64,000 nt of DNA, taken from assembly GCA_025266875.1 (NCBI GenBank), contig JALLLT010000004.1, positions 62,001 through 126,000 on the forward strand, in the 5' to 3' direction. Origin of the DNA: Fennellomyces sp. T-0311. Taxonomy: Eukaryota; Mucoromycota; Mucoromycetes; Mucorales; Lichtheimiaceae. The position numbers were made by a program, and so were the translations under genes. Positions 12,493 through 24,931 of this stretch are shown piece after piece. The notes under the pieces were generated by a model that worked only from the letters and a program-made list of their open reading frames with translations, ran no database searches and was not told where the DNA came from. Position 1 is the stretch's first letter. Each line of letters begins with the position of its first letter.

Positions 12493-12698
12493 CATAGTAT
12501 GTTTCCATTAACCAAAACAATATACCAGAATGAGTATTTGATAATAACAAGCAGCTATATATCATTGCAGTATTTTTCCAAATTACCTTCTTTACTGGAA
12601 ATCCTCGCTTTATTTGTCAGGATTTTATAATGTTTAGTATTAAACTTAATCACGAGCAGATATGACCAAGAACCAACTAGATCTACTCCGAAGCAAGC

Positions 12699-12727
<29 letters not shown>
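12699..12727. repeat. AT dinucleotide microsatellite
   Basis: Uninterrupted TA repeat of about 14 units, at the edge of low-complexity intergenic DNA. Confidence 0.9.
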
Positions 12728-12730
<3 letters not shown>

Positions 12731-13338
12731 ATGCTAGTTCGATCAATATGCATAGTCTCGGCTGATAATATGGACCAAGTCCCACCTGAGGTCCTGTTAC
12801 TTCTAGATATGGGCAGGTACTGTAAGCTCTTAAGAGCACTGCGGAACACGTGGTTATAACAGGATTATATCACAACCGAGCTTATGTACTATTATATCTT
12901 GCGGAAAAGTGAGGTTCAACAACCAACCAAAAGATATTTTCAAGTCCTTGCTATTGTGTAACTTGTAACAGATTCATGAAACAAGTATTGACTGTTTACA
13001 AAAGTATCGTGAGCATATATTATCTTGCATGCATTTGATCTCTCTTTTCGAATGGATCATACATAGATCAAATGATCAATTACAGATATATTAGCACAAA
13101 TTAATGTTAGCTTGCACAAGCCAGAGTAGTATATAGCCCAGATGAAGCTTGAATTAGACCAATAAATGCGTGGACAAACGGAATTGCGGAGCTTCTGCAC
13201 GAGTTACCGATGTACTGCCTAGCTACTGTTATGTCAACAAAACTGATGAGCTCTTGACAATGCCTAAAACTTCGAGCATCTTATCATTGAGATTACCTAT
13301 TGCTGTCAGGGATACGTAATGAAGTTGTCAAATGTTTA

Positions 13339-13481
13339 CAGTGTTTCCAAAAAGTCACGTAGTTGCCCGAAGGAATCGATGCCGTTCCAAAAACGGAATC
13401 GCTGTATATTTTATATTATAAAAATTGGGCCTTGGTGGCATTGATTTTTACGGATAGCAACATTACTTTTTGGAAATACTG
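13339..13481. mobile_element. TA-flanked MITE, TTCCAAAAAGT family
   Basis: 143 bp, bordered by TA. The left end CAGTGTTTCCAAAAAGT and the right end ACTTTTTGGAAATACTG form near-perfect terminal inverted repeats of about 17 bp. The interior is AT-rich with no reading frame. CAGT ends with TA duplication suggest mobilisation by a Tc1/mariner transposase encoded elsewhere (inference). Confidence 0.82.
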
Positions 13482-14949
13482 TATATATTTATTGCCATGC
13501 CGGATACCTCCCGAGCCCACAGTTCTCACATCAGGTTTTTCTTCCCAGTAAGGGTTTTCCTGTATGTCCCACCACCTATACCCACTTTTCAATTCCCTCT
13601 GCACTCATTATGGCCGGCAAGTTGCCTAAAGGATGTTGCCCTCGAGTGCCATACCCACGAATTATAATAATAAATACGCTTTAATCTGTATACTCTACGT
13701 AGTAGTACGTAGTCAGGATGGAAAGCATGTATATAATAAGCAAGTTTTGATCTAACAGGTATCAAACATGTTTCACGAAAGTATAAGTGGAAGCTGAGTA
13801 CTAATATGTATTGCCAAGCAAACACAAACGGAGATTAGCAGGCAGAACATCGTGAGAGGACCTTGTATCTCATCTACTGCATGCCATACAAAGCTACATA
13901 ACTTTAATACTTCCGAGTGATGATATTATTGCACTTACTGCAATACATAAAAAGCAATAGTTTTGTGTCAGTGCTTAAAATCTTGCATCAACCTTCTTGA
14001 GCGAATATATTATGCGGCACATACTGGGGCCTCCCGATAAATAATGGGACCGTACTCTACTAAATTTGAGATGCACAAATCAGATTGGACCAAGAGACGT
14101 ATAGTTCCTTCATTCGCATGAACTATGGCGCTTTTTGTCCCTATCGTTTTATTAAATTGACTACAGATCCTCAAACTCCATATTAGGTAACACATACCAA
14201 GCTGACGAGCTTACATGTTCGAAGGTCTCCTGGCATTTTCATATATAAATTAGTTTCCTCAAAATCGAATCCTTCAAACCAAAGATGGCGCGAGAGTCAT
14301 TCTAGCTCAACGCCCTTGAAGTAGAGAATTGCATATAAGTCACACCAGGATATGTAGTTAAACAATGTGTCGTGATGTTGTACTGCTCGTTATATCGTCA
14401 CTTTGTGGCGCGCCCGAGGAATCGGCGAAATGTCAGATTTCAAAAATTGAATGTACATAGACAGATCCGAAGGCTACCGAGGTGGCTCATTTGTTACCCG
14501 ATCTAGTTAAGAAATTTTACGACATATTTTAGTAAAATAGATGCTCGTGTCAACCAGCTGACCGACACAAACAACTTCATGCTTTGATTCATACATACAA
14601 CACATTTGCAAGCTTCTTTTGTCTGTCCCAAAAATGTTTCATATATTATGAAAAATAGAGCTCCAAACAACCGATCATCATTTAGCCGAAATCCGAAAAC
14701 AGTGCTTGGTACCGCTTTTCTGGACCTTGATGGAGCAAACTCCGGTTTGTACTACTGTCTGTGAAAGGAAAAGTATGCACATGACTTATTTTTGGATAGT
14801 ATGATAAGTCAGGAGTTTCTGGTCAAACGGGAACTATCCGATGACTTTGAACAGCACAAGTTAGTAAGTAGAGAGTAACCTTCCTATGAGAACAATAGGA
14901 GGATCACAAACATATACTAATGAACTATGGTAGCTATCAGATACATATA

Positions 14950-15070
14950 CAGTGCTTCCAAAAAGTAAGGTCGGTCCATAAAAGGAAGACATTATATATT
15001 TCGTATTATAAAATCTTGCATTGGCGGCATTAATTTATATGAGTAGCGACATTGATCTTTGGAAATACTG
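14950..15070. mobile_element. TA-flanked MITE, TTCCAAAAAGT family, shorter copy
   Basis: 121 bp, bordered by TA. Left end CAGTGCTTCCAAAAAGTAAG; right end GATCTTTGGAAATACTG. The interior resembles the 143-bp copy (TATTATAAAA, then GGCGGCATTAATTT against GGTGGCATTGATTT) but is shorter, showing internal deletion among family members. Confidence 0.8.
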
Positions 15071-15399
15071 TACTATGTACGTGCTTGTGGGGTCAAAGCT
15101 GTGTGTTAATTAAAGGAATGAAAGTCCACTTGGCCAATTATGCAAGTAAATTATCTTGCTAGTTCCGTTGCCACACAGGCTGTTCAGATATGTTTTTATT
15201 CCAGTCCTAGTAATGATTTGGTTGTGAGAGACGAAGGTTTTCGAGCAACCCAAGGCGTTCAAGCATTGCGTCTGTAATGGTAATCAAACGTATATCAGGG
15301 GCAATGAATAAATATCGCTATGCATAGCCTTGATCTTCTCAGTAAACTTGATAAATCCGTCGATACTGAGGCACATATATGTATACCTAGCGACAACTT

Positions 15400-17075
15400 A
15401 AGTGATCGTCATAATTCGCGCAACTCTAAGATCCTTTGATCTGATTCACATGTATGTGCAAAACGGCGGCACCAGGGTTGACCACATTACTTTATCAGGT
15501 GGTCTAAGCTCAGATGTGGATACTAACCCAGTAAATATACAAGCAATGTCAAGTGCTAATCCGGCTGCGCCGAAAAGTCAAGGGCTTATAATTGTTAGCG
15601 AATCTTTAGCCATTTTAAATGCTGCACGTTCAGATTGAGAAGATTGCAAGTTTTCAGCCAAGGAAGCCGCAAATTGACTAGAACCTTAATTTTAACACTC
15701 TCAGTTGGACCATTAGGAGCAAATGCCAGATACCCCAATGTCTGCGCTGATTTCTTTAACACGCCAAGGATTGTTATGTCGATTCCAGCAATGTTGCGGT
15801 AAAGTGTAAGCTTCCGTAGTGTTCCAATTTCGTCATCGTATTCTACGCTTGCTGATACTCTTATTTATCGACTGATTGGTGTATGACGCTCAGTTTGGAT
15901 ACAATCCCTCTCTTCACCCCATACGATGCGGCACAATAGCGGACATTGTCTAGTGCAATGCTCAAAGTCAGTAGGACTAAGTATGTAAGGTATATCTGTT
16001 TTAAAGTCGGCTGGCACAATCAATATTCGTAGCTGTGGGGTTATGTGGAATATGAATAGAGTTGGGCTTTGATGTCGAGAACATTTTCTAATTTGAGATA
16101 AACAAATTACTGGCAATGTACTAGCGATCGTCTCCATATACAACTAGATATCTGTGCTCTTCAATGTCAAACAGCAGTGTCAAATTGGTCAAATTTGCGT
16201 GAGCTCGATTGTCGCTGTACTGAACGGAAGATCAATAATAGCCAACTCTATCAGCGTGTTATTAAATAGCTTGACCACTGTAAGGAATTTCGTGTTATTG
16301 CTTGTGGAAATGTATGCATGCCAATTCAAAGCATCAGTGTATGCCTATTGACGATGGCTACTATAGCTACCAAAAAACGTGATAGGGCGGATTATATCGT
16401 TGAGCTTTTTGAGAGTTGGATATGATTCCATTTTATTAGTATACGTACAATTGTAGCACATGCGTCCCAAGACATTGCAACAATGTGGTATCGTTTAAAC
16501 GAGGAAAGGCTTTCGAATGACGAGACCAAAATAAGATCATGATTTATTGAGGAAAACTGCTCTCTATTTATACTGTTGATGAGTTCGGGACGAAGAAGGC
16601 GAATGCTTTGTCTAATAAGCCTATGATCCATGTTATTGCCGACTTTCATATGATCTTGCCTTATAGATGAAGGAGCCGAAGAACATATGGAACCAAGTTA
16701 AAGGAGTTGCCTTACGATCGGTAAACCCGAATCAAGGTTGCACATAAGAGCAATGCAATGGTTGCACATAAGAGCAAATAAGGCAATCGATAACTGTACG
16801 GTTGTTGATGTCGTAATGACAGCGGATATAGCATAAAGAAGGAAAAGCATGTAACCATGGATGATAGTGTATGTCGGGAATACGACAAACAAGCAACTAT
16901 TTGTAGCTTTCCATAATTGCGGCGAAATAACTGGTTGTCGCCACAAACCCGTCGCGTTTACTAGAATCACAGAATGCGATCAGTGACACATTTTTAGACG
17001 CTCGACACAATCGGTTGATAAATAGACTGATAATGGAGGGTAAAATTTCAGGAACCAGCATTATGGTGAACTCTG
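15400..17075 (-). pseudogene. F-box/LRR protein relic, copy 3
   Basis: Minus strand. It starts with an ATG near 17075 (MPEFTIMLVPEI), matching MPDFTITLPPEF of copy 1 and MSDFTVILPLEI of the intact neighbour. The frame slips before DCVERLKMC, then meets a TGA at an F-box Arg position; NATGLWRQ continues the alignment. Further pieces include LLCRIVWGEERD near 15930, matching LLRRIIWCEDKE of copy 1. No open LRR domain remains. It lies directly downstream of, and on the same strand as, the intact F-box/LRR gene at 17269-19124, consistent with tandem duplication followed by decay. Confidence 0.68.
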
Positions 17076-17268
17076 GCATCGGTAAGGTAAGCGGCTTTTC
17101 TTATCAGTGAAGCGTGTTCAGATCGGAATGTGTGTGTGACAAGCACAATTGCACAAACATTATCCTGACGCTGGTACATGTTTATTGACAACTGCTATAC
17201 GGATGAAAGTTGATATAATACAAGATCACACGTGTCTCTACTTGCGGTCTATTATGAGACCCTAGACT

Positions 17269-19124
17269 CTAACTATTTGTGCATCTGTCCTGGGACACTC
17301 TTGGGCAAGTTCTTAGCCGGATCTTTCTTTCGATACTCCCAACTTTTCTTCCGTTCTCGATAAACAAGTCCACACCCTTGTCAGTGATATGCGGACAACG
17401 GTGCAGAGTTAGTAGTGATAATTGTCTCGCCTCAGCCAGATGTTCGAGAACGGTGTCCGTGACTCTGATGATAGATGATAATAACAGCGACTGAATGTTA
17501 CTCTCCACTGCTACCAGTTTCTCAGCAAAAGCTTCCAGCTCCCACGCTTCCAGGCACAAACGATGGTGTCTTTTCACGGAAATTTCAAGCACTTTGAGGG
17601 ACCGTATATCGCAAATATCCAACAAGCCTTGGCCTGAGACACAAATGGATGTGAGGTATAGACTGTACAGCTGTCCATTTGTTGAAAGATCGCCCAGATT
17701 TTGACACATTTGAGAATGATTGCGAGTAACCGGAACATCATCTTCATCAAACGATTCGTCATCAAACTCATAGTCGTCATCATCTTCCGGGTCATCGACA
17801 TCGTCAAAAGGCTCACCAAAAGGATTACCAGCACCTTCAGGTTCATCCTCAATTTCGATGACGAAATCTGCGTAGAACTTGATGTCCAGAAATAGACTTT
17901 GCAGTTTCGCGAATGAGGTAAGAACAGTAATGATAGAATCTATGGTTTCGCCTTCGCGTACAGCCGACACGATTGAAACATGTTCTAATTTGTGGCAGCT
18001 ACCGAAAACGTACTCCCAATCGATGGATGTCACTTTGATTTTGGATATACTGAGCTGCTGCAGCTGAGTAAATTGAAGGTCACCTAACTGTTCCAAGTCC
18101 TCAAAGCCGTATAAGCACGACAACTCCAGAGACTTCAACGTTAGTTGTGATTGCTGTAGCGATGGTATGGTTGGCTCGATATCTGCTAGCTCCTCACCAT
18201 AAATCGAGAGTTCGCGAATTCCCGTGTCGTAGCCAGTTTGGGACGCCAATGATTTCCATTGCTGAACTTTTGAATCGTTCGGTGAGCTAGAGTGACTTTC
18301 ATCGTCGAAACTCCATTCAATATATTGCAGCTGCGGACAATATGTTAGCGTCGTGCGAAAGTAAGTATCTGTGATAGGCATACGCGCCCCATCGATCGAC
18401 GATGATAAGATCATGGCCTTCAAGCCAGGGCAACATTGTAACAAAGGCATAACTCGGGTTTCGTAGTTGAGTGCACCGTTCAAGTGTAAGAAAACGATTT
18501 TGCTGGTGAATCTGTTCGATCTATCGGCATATGAGCTGCTATTACCGGGTCGCATCATCCACACTACTTCTTCCATAGTTTCATCGTCGAACAGTAATGT
18601 AAAGTGGGTAAGCGCATGCATTTGACTCAGTAGCTGCAACGGTGAAATATCGAATGGATGACTTGTGATCGTGAGATCCGTCAAGGAGCTGCTGAATTGC
18701 TGTAACGCAGTGTAAAGCGTATCTTCAACGGCGAAGCATTCATACTCCCCGTATATGTGAGACTTGATATCTAAATGAAAAATGTTTTAGGTGCCCGTCG
18801 TTGATCTATCACCCTACTGTACTGACCGAGTAAAGTGATCGCGCATTTGCTGCTACTCAGCTCGTTTAAAACGCAGGCTGTGTCCATGTTGGCAATGTAC
18901 GCGTTTTTTGCATGAGCATTGAGACAATGGAGTAAACGAACATTGAATTTTGGCCATGATTGCGAGGAGATCTTGATTGACGTCCAAGCTTCGGTCATGT
19001 ATGTTGGGATCAAATGGTACCATCGATGACACACAGCCATGCATTGGATGCAATCGTGCTGATCAAGGTGAAATACAATGAGGTGTAGAATTTCTAGTGG
19101 CAAGATGACAGTGAAATCAGACAT
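17269..19124 (-). CDS. F-box/LRR protein with acidic insert
   Basis: Two exons, 19124-18827 and 18770-17269, give 599 residues; the 56-nt intron (GTCAGT...TTTAG) restores the frame at AITLLDIKSHIYG. The F-box is at the extreme N-terminus (about residues 6-47: VILPLEILHLIVFHLDQ ... CMAVCHRWYHLI). LRRs follow (LTLKSLELSCLYG, LQQLSISKIKV, LSLLTLHRCPHITDKG). Between repeats, about residues 405-445 are strongly acidic (Asp/Glu-rich, FDDVDDPEDDDDYEF), absent from the decayed relatives. Presumed SCF substrate adaptor; the target is unknown. The start at MSDFTV is chosen because the three decayed relatives begin at the same point. It is the only intact member of the short-N-terminus type here. Confidence 0.87.
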
Positions 19125-19280
19125 GGTATTGTTGTTAAAAAAGTAATACAGCAGATGGCTGGGAGTGAAAACAAGATTGATTCCTTGAACTACTCCGTCC
19201 GACCAAGATATCTGGCAGCAGACAGCCAATATTCAATGCATCGGGTGTAAACTTTTATGTTAGTAAAATAGCACTTCTTT

Positions 19281-19653
19281 TTATTTAAGTGAAGCAAGGT
19301 ACTTTGAAATGTTTGAGCGTGCCTCAAATCCTTCCACAAACGCTGCAAGCGCAGGGAATTCCTACGTACAAACAAAAGTCAACATATCTATCGCTGCATA
19401 CTCTTATCCTATACCATACCTTCAAATCTTTGGTACGACGCTGCTCCTCTAATGTATGATACACGATAAAGTCAACATACGTAATCTATAATAGTATAAA
19501 AGTTGTCAGTTCCAGGAAGAGACGTCTATAAGCACGATATACCTCTGATCCTAAAAGGTATGGCGCTTCTTTGGCGCTATACAGGCGCTCAAAGCGAGCA
19601 AAATTTTTAGGAGCATAATCCCTAAAGTACTCTTCAGCGATGTCCTTCCGATC
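19281..19653 (-). pseudogene. Glutathione S-transferase, C-terminal fragment only
   Basis: Three minus-strand exons, about 19653-19543, 19485-19430 and 19361-19281, splice in frame to a GST C-terminal domain: AEEYFRDYAPKNFARFERL, then PYLLGSE, ITYVDFIVYHTLEEQRRTKDL and a tail ending KYLASLK-stop. This is the helical domain of pi/sigma-like GSTs, which conjugate glutathione to electrophiles. The N-terminal thioredoxin fold that binds glutathione is missing: upstream sequence switches to a subtilase relic. The fragment itself has no stop and keeps canonical splice signals, so the truncation may be recent, or the piece may be spliced to something unseen. Confidence 0.72.
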
Positions 19654-19689
19654 CTGTTGAACTTATTCAGTGACCTACGGCATAAAGCT

Positions 19690-20625
19690 CAGCCAACCAT
19701 TTTTTTCCCTACCGGCTTATCAGGGTTTGACTTTTTTGCATCCAACATGGCGTGGACGATGGCATCTGTGGGACCACTACCATTGTAATCGAGAGCACGC
19801 CACATCCCTAATATAGCATCCGAGCAACACCAGTCAAATTCTAACATAAGTTAGTATAGTATCTTCACGTATTAGTGTATGCAAACCTCTGATTTGCCAG
19901 CTACATGTGTTCCATGGCCTAGCACGATAGCCCATAATTAAAGGGGTGAGTCGCTGTTTCTATTTTGTAATACCTGCAGCAGTTTGTGCGTGAGCAATGC
20001 AAGTATCCATAGGGTCATCATCCTCAACCATATTACTACTATTTTCGTCCACGAAGTCTACTCCGATCATATCTTTGCCATAACGAACTTTGAAGCCATT
20101 GCCAAACCCACCTCCCAGAGCTGGATGCATATAGTCAACGCCTAGTTCTTAAACCGTCAGAACAGTTCTCTTACAAGCGCAAGATAAAAAACTTACCGTC
20201 ATCAATGATAGCAATATAGATGCATTGACCCTTATTGCTAAATTCTTTATGGATGCATTCCACCTGTGTCATTTTGTGAGGGAGCAGTAAGTCCGCGTTG
20301 GCGCCATCATTGTTCCTGTCACCATGTGAAGATTATGCAATTCGTGAGGGATGAGTAACATGGTGGACAGGTTACACTTTAAGAGTCAAGTCAAAAGCCG
20401 ATATGGTCTGGAGAATAGTTTCATGGAGATGATCTTTGCTGACATCCATTTGAATGGTAACCGCCCGCAGGAGACCGTAGTCCATTATTCGGGGCATCAC
20501 AAATTTGACATCCGAGTACTTGCTTGCCAAGTGATCGAGTAGACCTTTGCCACCACGAGCAGCATTGTCGCCAGCAAGTTCCACCAAGTAGCGGTCAGGC
20601 AAGCGACGATAACTAATACCTTCAG
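19690..20625 (-). pseudogene. Subtilisin-like serine protease (S8), N-terminal half
   Basis: Minus strand. A propeptide-like piece (20602-20372: LPDRYLVELAGDNAARGG) runs into a stop, then an exon with CIYIAIIDDG, spliced to VDYMHPALGGGFGNGFKVRYG (catalytic Asp region of the D-x-G type), then EDDDPMDTC, an exon with the catalytic His motif GHGTHVAG, and a final block DAILGMW ... AMLDAKK. The order matches extracellular vpr-like subtilases. The catalytic Ser half is absent, the reading frame contains stops, and the sequence passes directly into the GST fragment. Several GT-AG borders survive. A relic is the best reading. Confidence 0.72.
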
Positions 20626-23600
20626 AGGTAATAATTCAAGAAAGAAATAAAAATAGATGAAGAAATATTGAAGGGATTAATTTAATTTCGTCATAGGGAG
20701 AACAAAGGTTAGCTTTGATTGCCTTTGAATGAGAGGATATAATTGAAATTGCCTCGAAGACTAAGCTGTTTTTATATGTGCTGAAGCGTGTCTTTCGGCT
20801 TAGTGGTTTGTTGTTGTTATAAAGATTTCGCGGCATACGGGCTTAGCTATTGTATTCTTACAATAATAAGCTTCCTGATACTATCATGATATCAAGAATC
20901 AATACCATAACAAAGCGATTCTCCGGTATAAAAAGGTTATTCCGTTCTCCGTGTGTACTTGCGTTTTTCTAATGAATAAAAGTGAAAGAATTCGCATGTG
21001 TTGGCATTAGTTGTTTGCAATTTGTAATCAGTTATTAATTATGATTGTTGACTATAGTTATTCGAGGAGAGTTGTAGACCGCTCAAACCTATTCGGTTGA
21101 AGCGAGAAATAATGTGCAATTTTAGTCCAGTACCTGACATCGCACGTCGTAATGATAAAAAAAAGTTTCTACCTATAATACCTGGATTTACAATGCGTTA
21201 TTCTACCTATTGGTAGCTGAAAATAAATATGCTCGCTACCACATGACCAGACAATAATTAGGAATATGGAAAAGAAGTGTTGTTGACTTGTCGCGCTCTA
21301 CCATCTGTCAGGAAATATTATGGAGACTAAGTATATAAAGTATACTTTGTGTATATAGCAATGAATGTGTTAGCACTTTATATATTTTTCCAAGCTCAAG
21401 GATACCATTGAATATTAAATTATAAACCTATTTTGTTGCTGCAACACCCAAAGGTCTTTTTTCTTTGGAATATTTGGTTCCTCGACAGAATATTTGGTGT
21501 TACGTACTGACATAATTGGAAATACAGGTTAAGTGTAGCCCATGCTAGTCAAATAAATCGGCACTTGGGCTGATTTTATGAGCTTATGCTAATCGGAGCC
21601 TATCAAAACAGAATGTATATTATAGCGCCGCACGCATTGGATACTGAGCCAGGTCGCTGGATTACATTACTATTGACTGTCATCTGATATATAGCAATCT
21701 TACTATACACGTAAGAGTCGAATTGTATCATCAAATCAGGACATACGGGGTGTACGTATAGCATCAGCCCAAAGATGACAGCCCATGGACGAAAACTCCA
21801 TACTGAAGTTATCACCGAACAAAAGCACAATTTGAAAAGTTTATCGTCACGGCCGGCGTATTATTTCAAGCTTTAAGATGTGAAGTTACAAACAAGCACG
21901 TGAGAATAACTTATTCGTTGTAATGTTTCCAGAGGCATTGACGAATGTAACTGCGTTTATGGTTTAGGTGATGGCAAGAAAGTATACAGTAATAGTCCTT
22001 TGGGTTGTGGACTTTTTTGAATATCAAATGCTGTTCTAATATCAATTGAACATTCTTTTATACTAGATGCCATAGTAGTAACCCAGTGAGATCAAGTGAT
22101 CTGTTATTAAAGAGTATTTCTAATATATTCAAGATAGATGCCTTTTCTACATGGTGGTCGCACGTCGTACAAACCAAGCGGCCACAACAGTGTTGTAGTT
22201 ACTAAAGTAAGTCTCGTTTCTTGACACTTGGCTACTTTGACTCTCGCACATTTTTTCATACCGTTGTAGGACTTGCAGTAATAAAAATACAACTTTATAC
22301 ACTGCAGCCTCTAATCATGTTAAGCAATAAACGACTATGTTGATCTGGAATACTCATTACGCTATTGGCAGCTATCCCGGCACGGTCATATCGGGATGTT
22401 CAACAGTTTTGCTTGCTTGAAGATGTCCAAAACCTTCGGTCTACACTCGTCTCGAGCCCTGATCTTGAGTGCGTTCCACGAGAAGATAAGTCTACGGAAC
22501 AATTTACGACCAGATTGATGGATTTCACAATGCTTTATCATGAGCCAGCGCATACACGACTTAAACTTGTTTATCTGTATCAAGAACGGTGTGGTTTCTC
22601 AAATTCAGTATCCTAGCCGTTTGTCTACGCAAATAGGTATGCGAAGATTTTAGCCTAAAAGTCAATATCAAATCTTGCACGTGGTGAGATGTGCTGATTA
22701 TGATGTCCATGGCTACGGGCATCGTGATGGAGATGTAGCAGAACATATGGCTATTATTATACAACCCATGTTGATATACCAATGTTTGATGCACCAAAGA
22801 AGACCATTAACTTTCATCTGGCTGTAAATGCAAACTGGCATAAAACATGGTCAATTTGATGGAATTAGTTTTAAAAAACTAATAGGGCCTTCGCAACCAG
22901 TAAGCACGAATGTACACTTCTCTTAAATAAGTGAAGTTACTAAACCTGGTTTTATTTAACATGCAGAAGATTTTATCAAATACATTCGTTAAACCCAGTT
23001 CAACATAACAATGGGTGCTATTTGTCAATGCTTCGTTCTCAAGTTGTAATATAGTTTCAGGGTTTAGATAATTCATTGAAAGGTAACTGGGCACGACAGT
23101 AAAGTTCATAAAAGGTACATCACCAAGATATTGAGAAGATTGTTTGGAGAGCCGTTACATCCTGGACATGGAGGTACTTGACAGAGGTTTGTATAGCAGA
23201 TTGGAAGACTGATGCAAATCGTCATTAAAACACTCAGAATTCGCCAATCTCTGTCTCTTCAGGTTATTGTAAGTGTTGTAGCGCGTCGACTAGGTTGAAG
23301 GTGCCTGTACATGTGTGCTACTAATGTTTAACCTTTTCAATGATGGAAATCGTTCGGGAATCATGTTCTCAGGTGCATTGTCACCGAAAATAACATCCAA
23401 GTCCTAGTACTGCAGCAATGGTACTATAAGCAAGACTCAGCTGGTCAACGAGAATTTTTTTCAGCAAAACACATTATTTCAAGTAACAAATTTTAACTTT
23501 GTTGTTATCTCGGAGGACAAAGGCCTAATAAAAATAAGAGTAATAATAATATTACGTGTCAAAAATTTAATAACAGATATTCTAGAAGATCTGCGATATG

Positions 23601-24931
23601 TCGTAATAAGAAATATAGAACATATAGACTACTTATGCAGATATCACAGTCAAATTGCATGGAAGAATTACAATATGGGAGTAATGGTTGCTGGTGAATT
23701 ATAATCACGGATCTTGGTCAAGTCCATTTATGTATTAGGATAGTGCCAGACTTTGTAGAATTCGTCCAAGACCAAAGTACCAATCGTCGATTCCTTGAAC
23801 CTTTCGTTACCACGACGAATCAAGCTATAGCTCTCTGCCTTGCCATTGGTATCTTTGGGGCAACAGCAGCGGTCCACGAAGAAGCTGGAATATTGATTTG
23901 ATAGTCTTCAAATTTGAAAACTGAGTCAGCTACATTTGCTTGTTCGCCACACTTGAATTCGTAACGATATTCGAAAACGTTGTGCCGAACACCAAACTTT
24001 AAGTGGAGAAAATCCGCATGAAGATGAGGGTCGGTAATACTTTTACCACATCAATGCACGTTTGCTAGATTATAATGACATGCTATCTTAAATCGAGTAG
24101 CACATAGTGCTTGGTTCATAGAACATCGACTTTATATAATCTTCTTGTTACGGCAACCAATGAAATAAATATAACAGAACCCGTACAAGCGCGGCTTGCA
24201 AAACCCGCTTAAATTTGCTTTACGTGAGAGAATCTGGTTGCGATAGGCATACGATAGCATGGAATGTTACTAAACCATGCAAGAATTAGTTTTTAGAAGA
24301 ACAGCTGCCTTAACCAAACAAACAATCCATCACCCTAGTCTATGAACCTAATGCCTTTGATAAACGACGTCAGCGGATTTTTAACATATTGTACAAAGTT
24401 CAGATACTGATTGTCTTGGCATTTGAAAACGAAAAAGGGAAAAGCATACTACCTCGATAATGGAAAGTTGTCCTCCGATGCGTCCCTTGAATCTTAATTG
24501 AACTATTACGCCCTTTTTAGGATAATCGGCAAAATGATTCTGCCTAATCATTTCTTAAAGATGTGCTCAGATGCCGTTACTTTGTAGTATTTCAAAACGT
24601 GCTTAAATGAATTATACCATTTAGATGATAATGAGCAGGGGCATCTATTTCTGGGTATTTGTGCTGCGTGGTTGCGCTCCACTCATAATTATTCATTTTT
24701 TCTTAATAACTGAATTGCTTAAATCGAGTACAAAGCTATGCTAATCTTAAATATCAACATTGCGATACAGTAATACTTGTAGAAAACAAAGAATATGCAG
24801 TGGAAAAAGATCTATGTCGCAGGAAAACGCACGGAGTAGGGGCCATTTACTAAATTTGGCGAGAATCTGCAATTCAGGCCCACCGGCTTGAGTTTGTGGT
24901 TGCTTTTTCGCGTGTGATATATAAAAAAACT
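20626..24931. other. Long AT-rich gene-poor stretch
   Basis: More than 4 kb with no convincing gene. Only short frames occur on either strand. The single stretch resembling old coding sequence is at 23730-24010, listed separately. No tRNA-like B box or rRNA segment was seen. Confidence 0.5.
23730..24010 (-). pseudogene. Unrecognised coding relic
   Basis: On the minus strand, one frame reads KFGVRHNVFEYRYEFKCG and ADSVFKFEDYQINIPAS, then another frame continues CCCPKDTNGKAESYSLIRRG and STIGTLVLDEFYKVWHYP. Amino-acid composition and continuity across a single frame change suggest decayed protein-coding sequence. I do not recognise the family and assign no function. Confidence 0.3.

Larger units (their letters stand above)
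12315..15399. other. Intergenic, MITE-rich
   Basis: About 3 kb without a recognisable gene. It contains two well-defined TA-flanked MITEs (13339-13481 and 14950-15070), a degraded relative near 12408-12492 and an AT dinucleotide run. Remaining frames are short and overlap on both strands. Confidence 0.5.
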
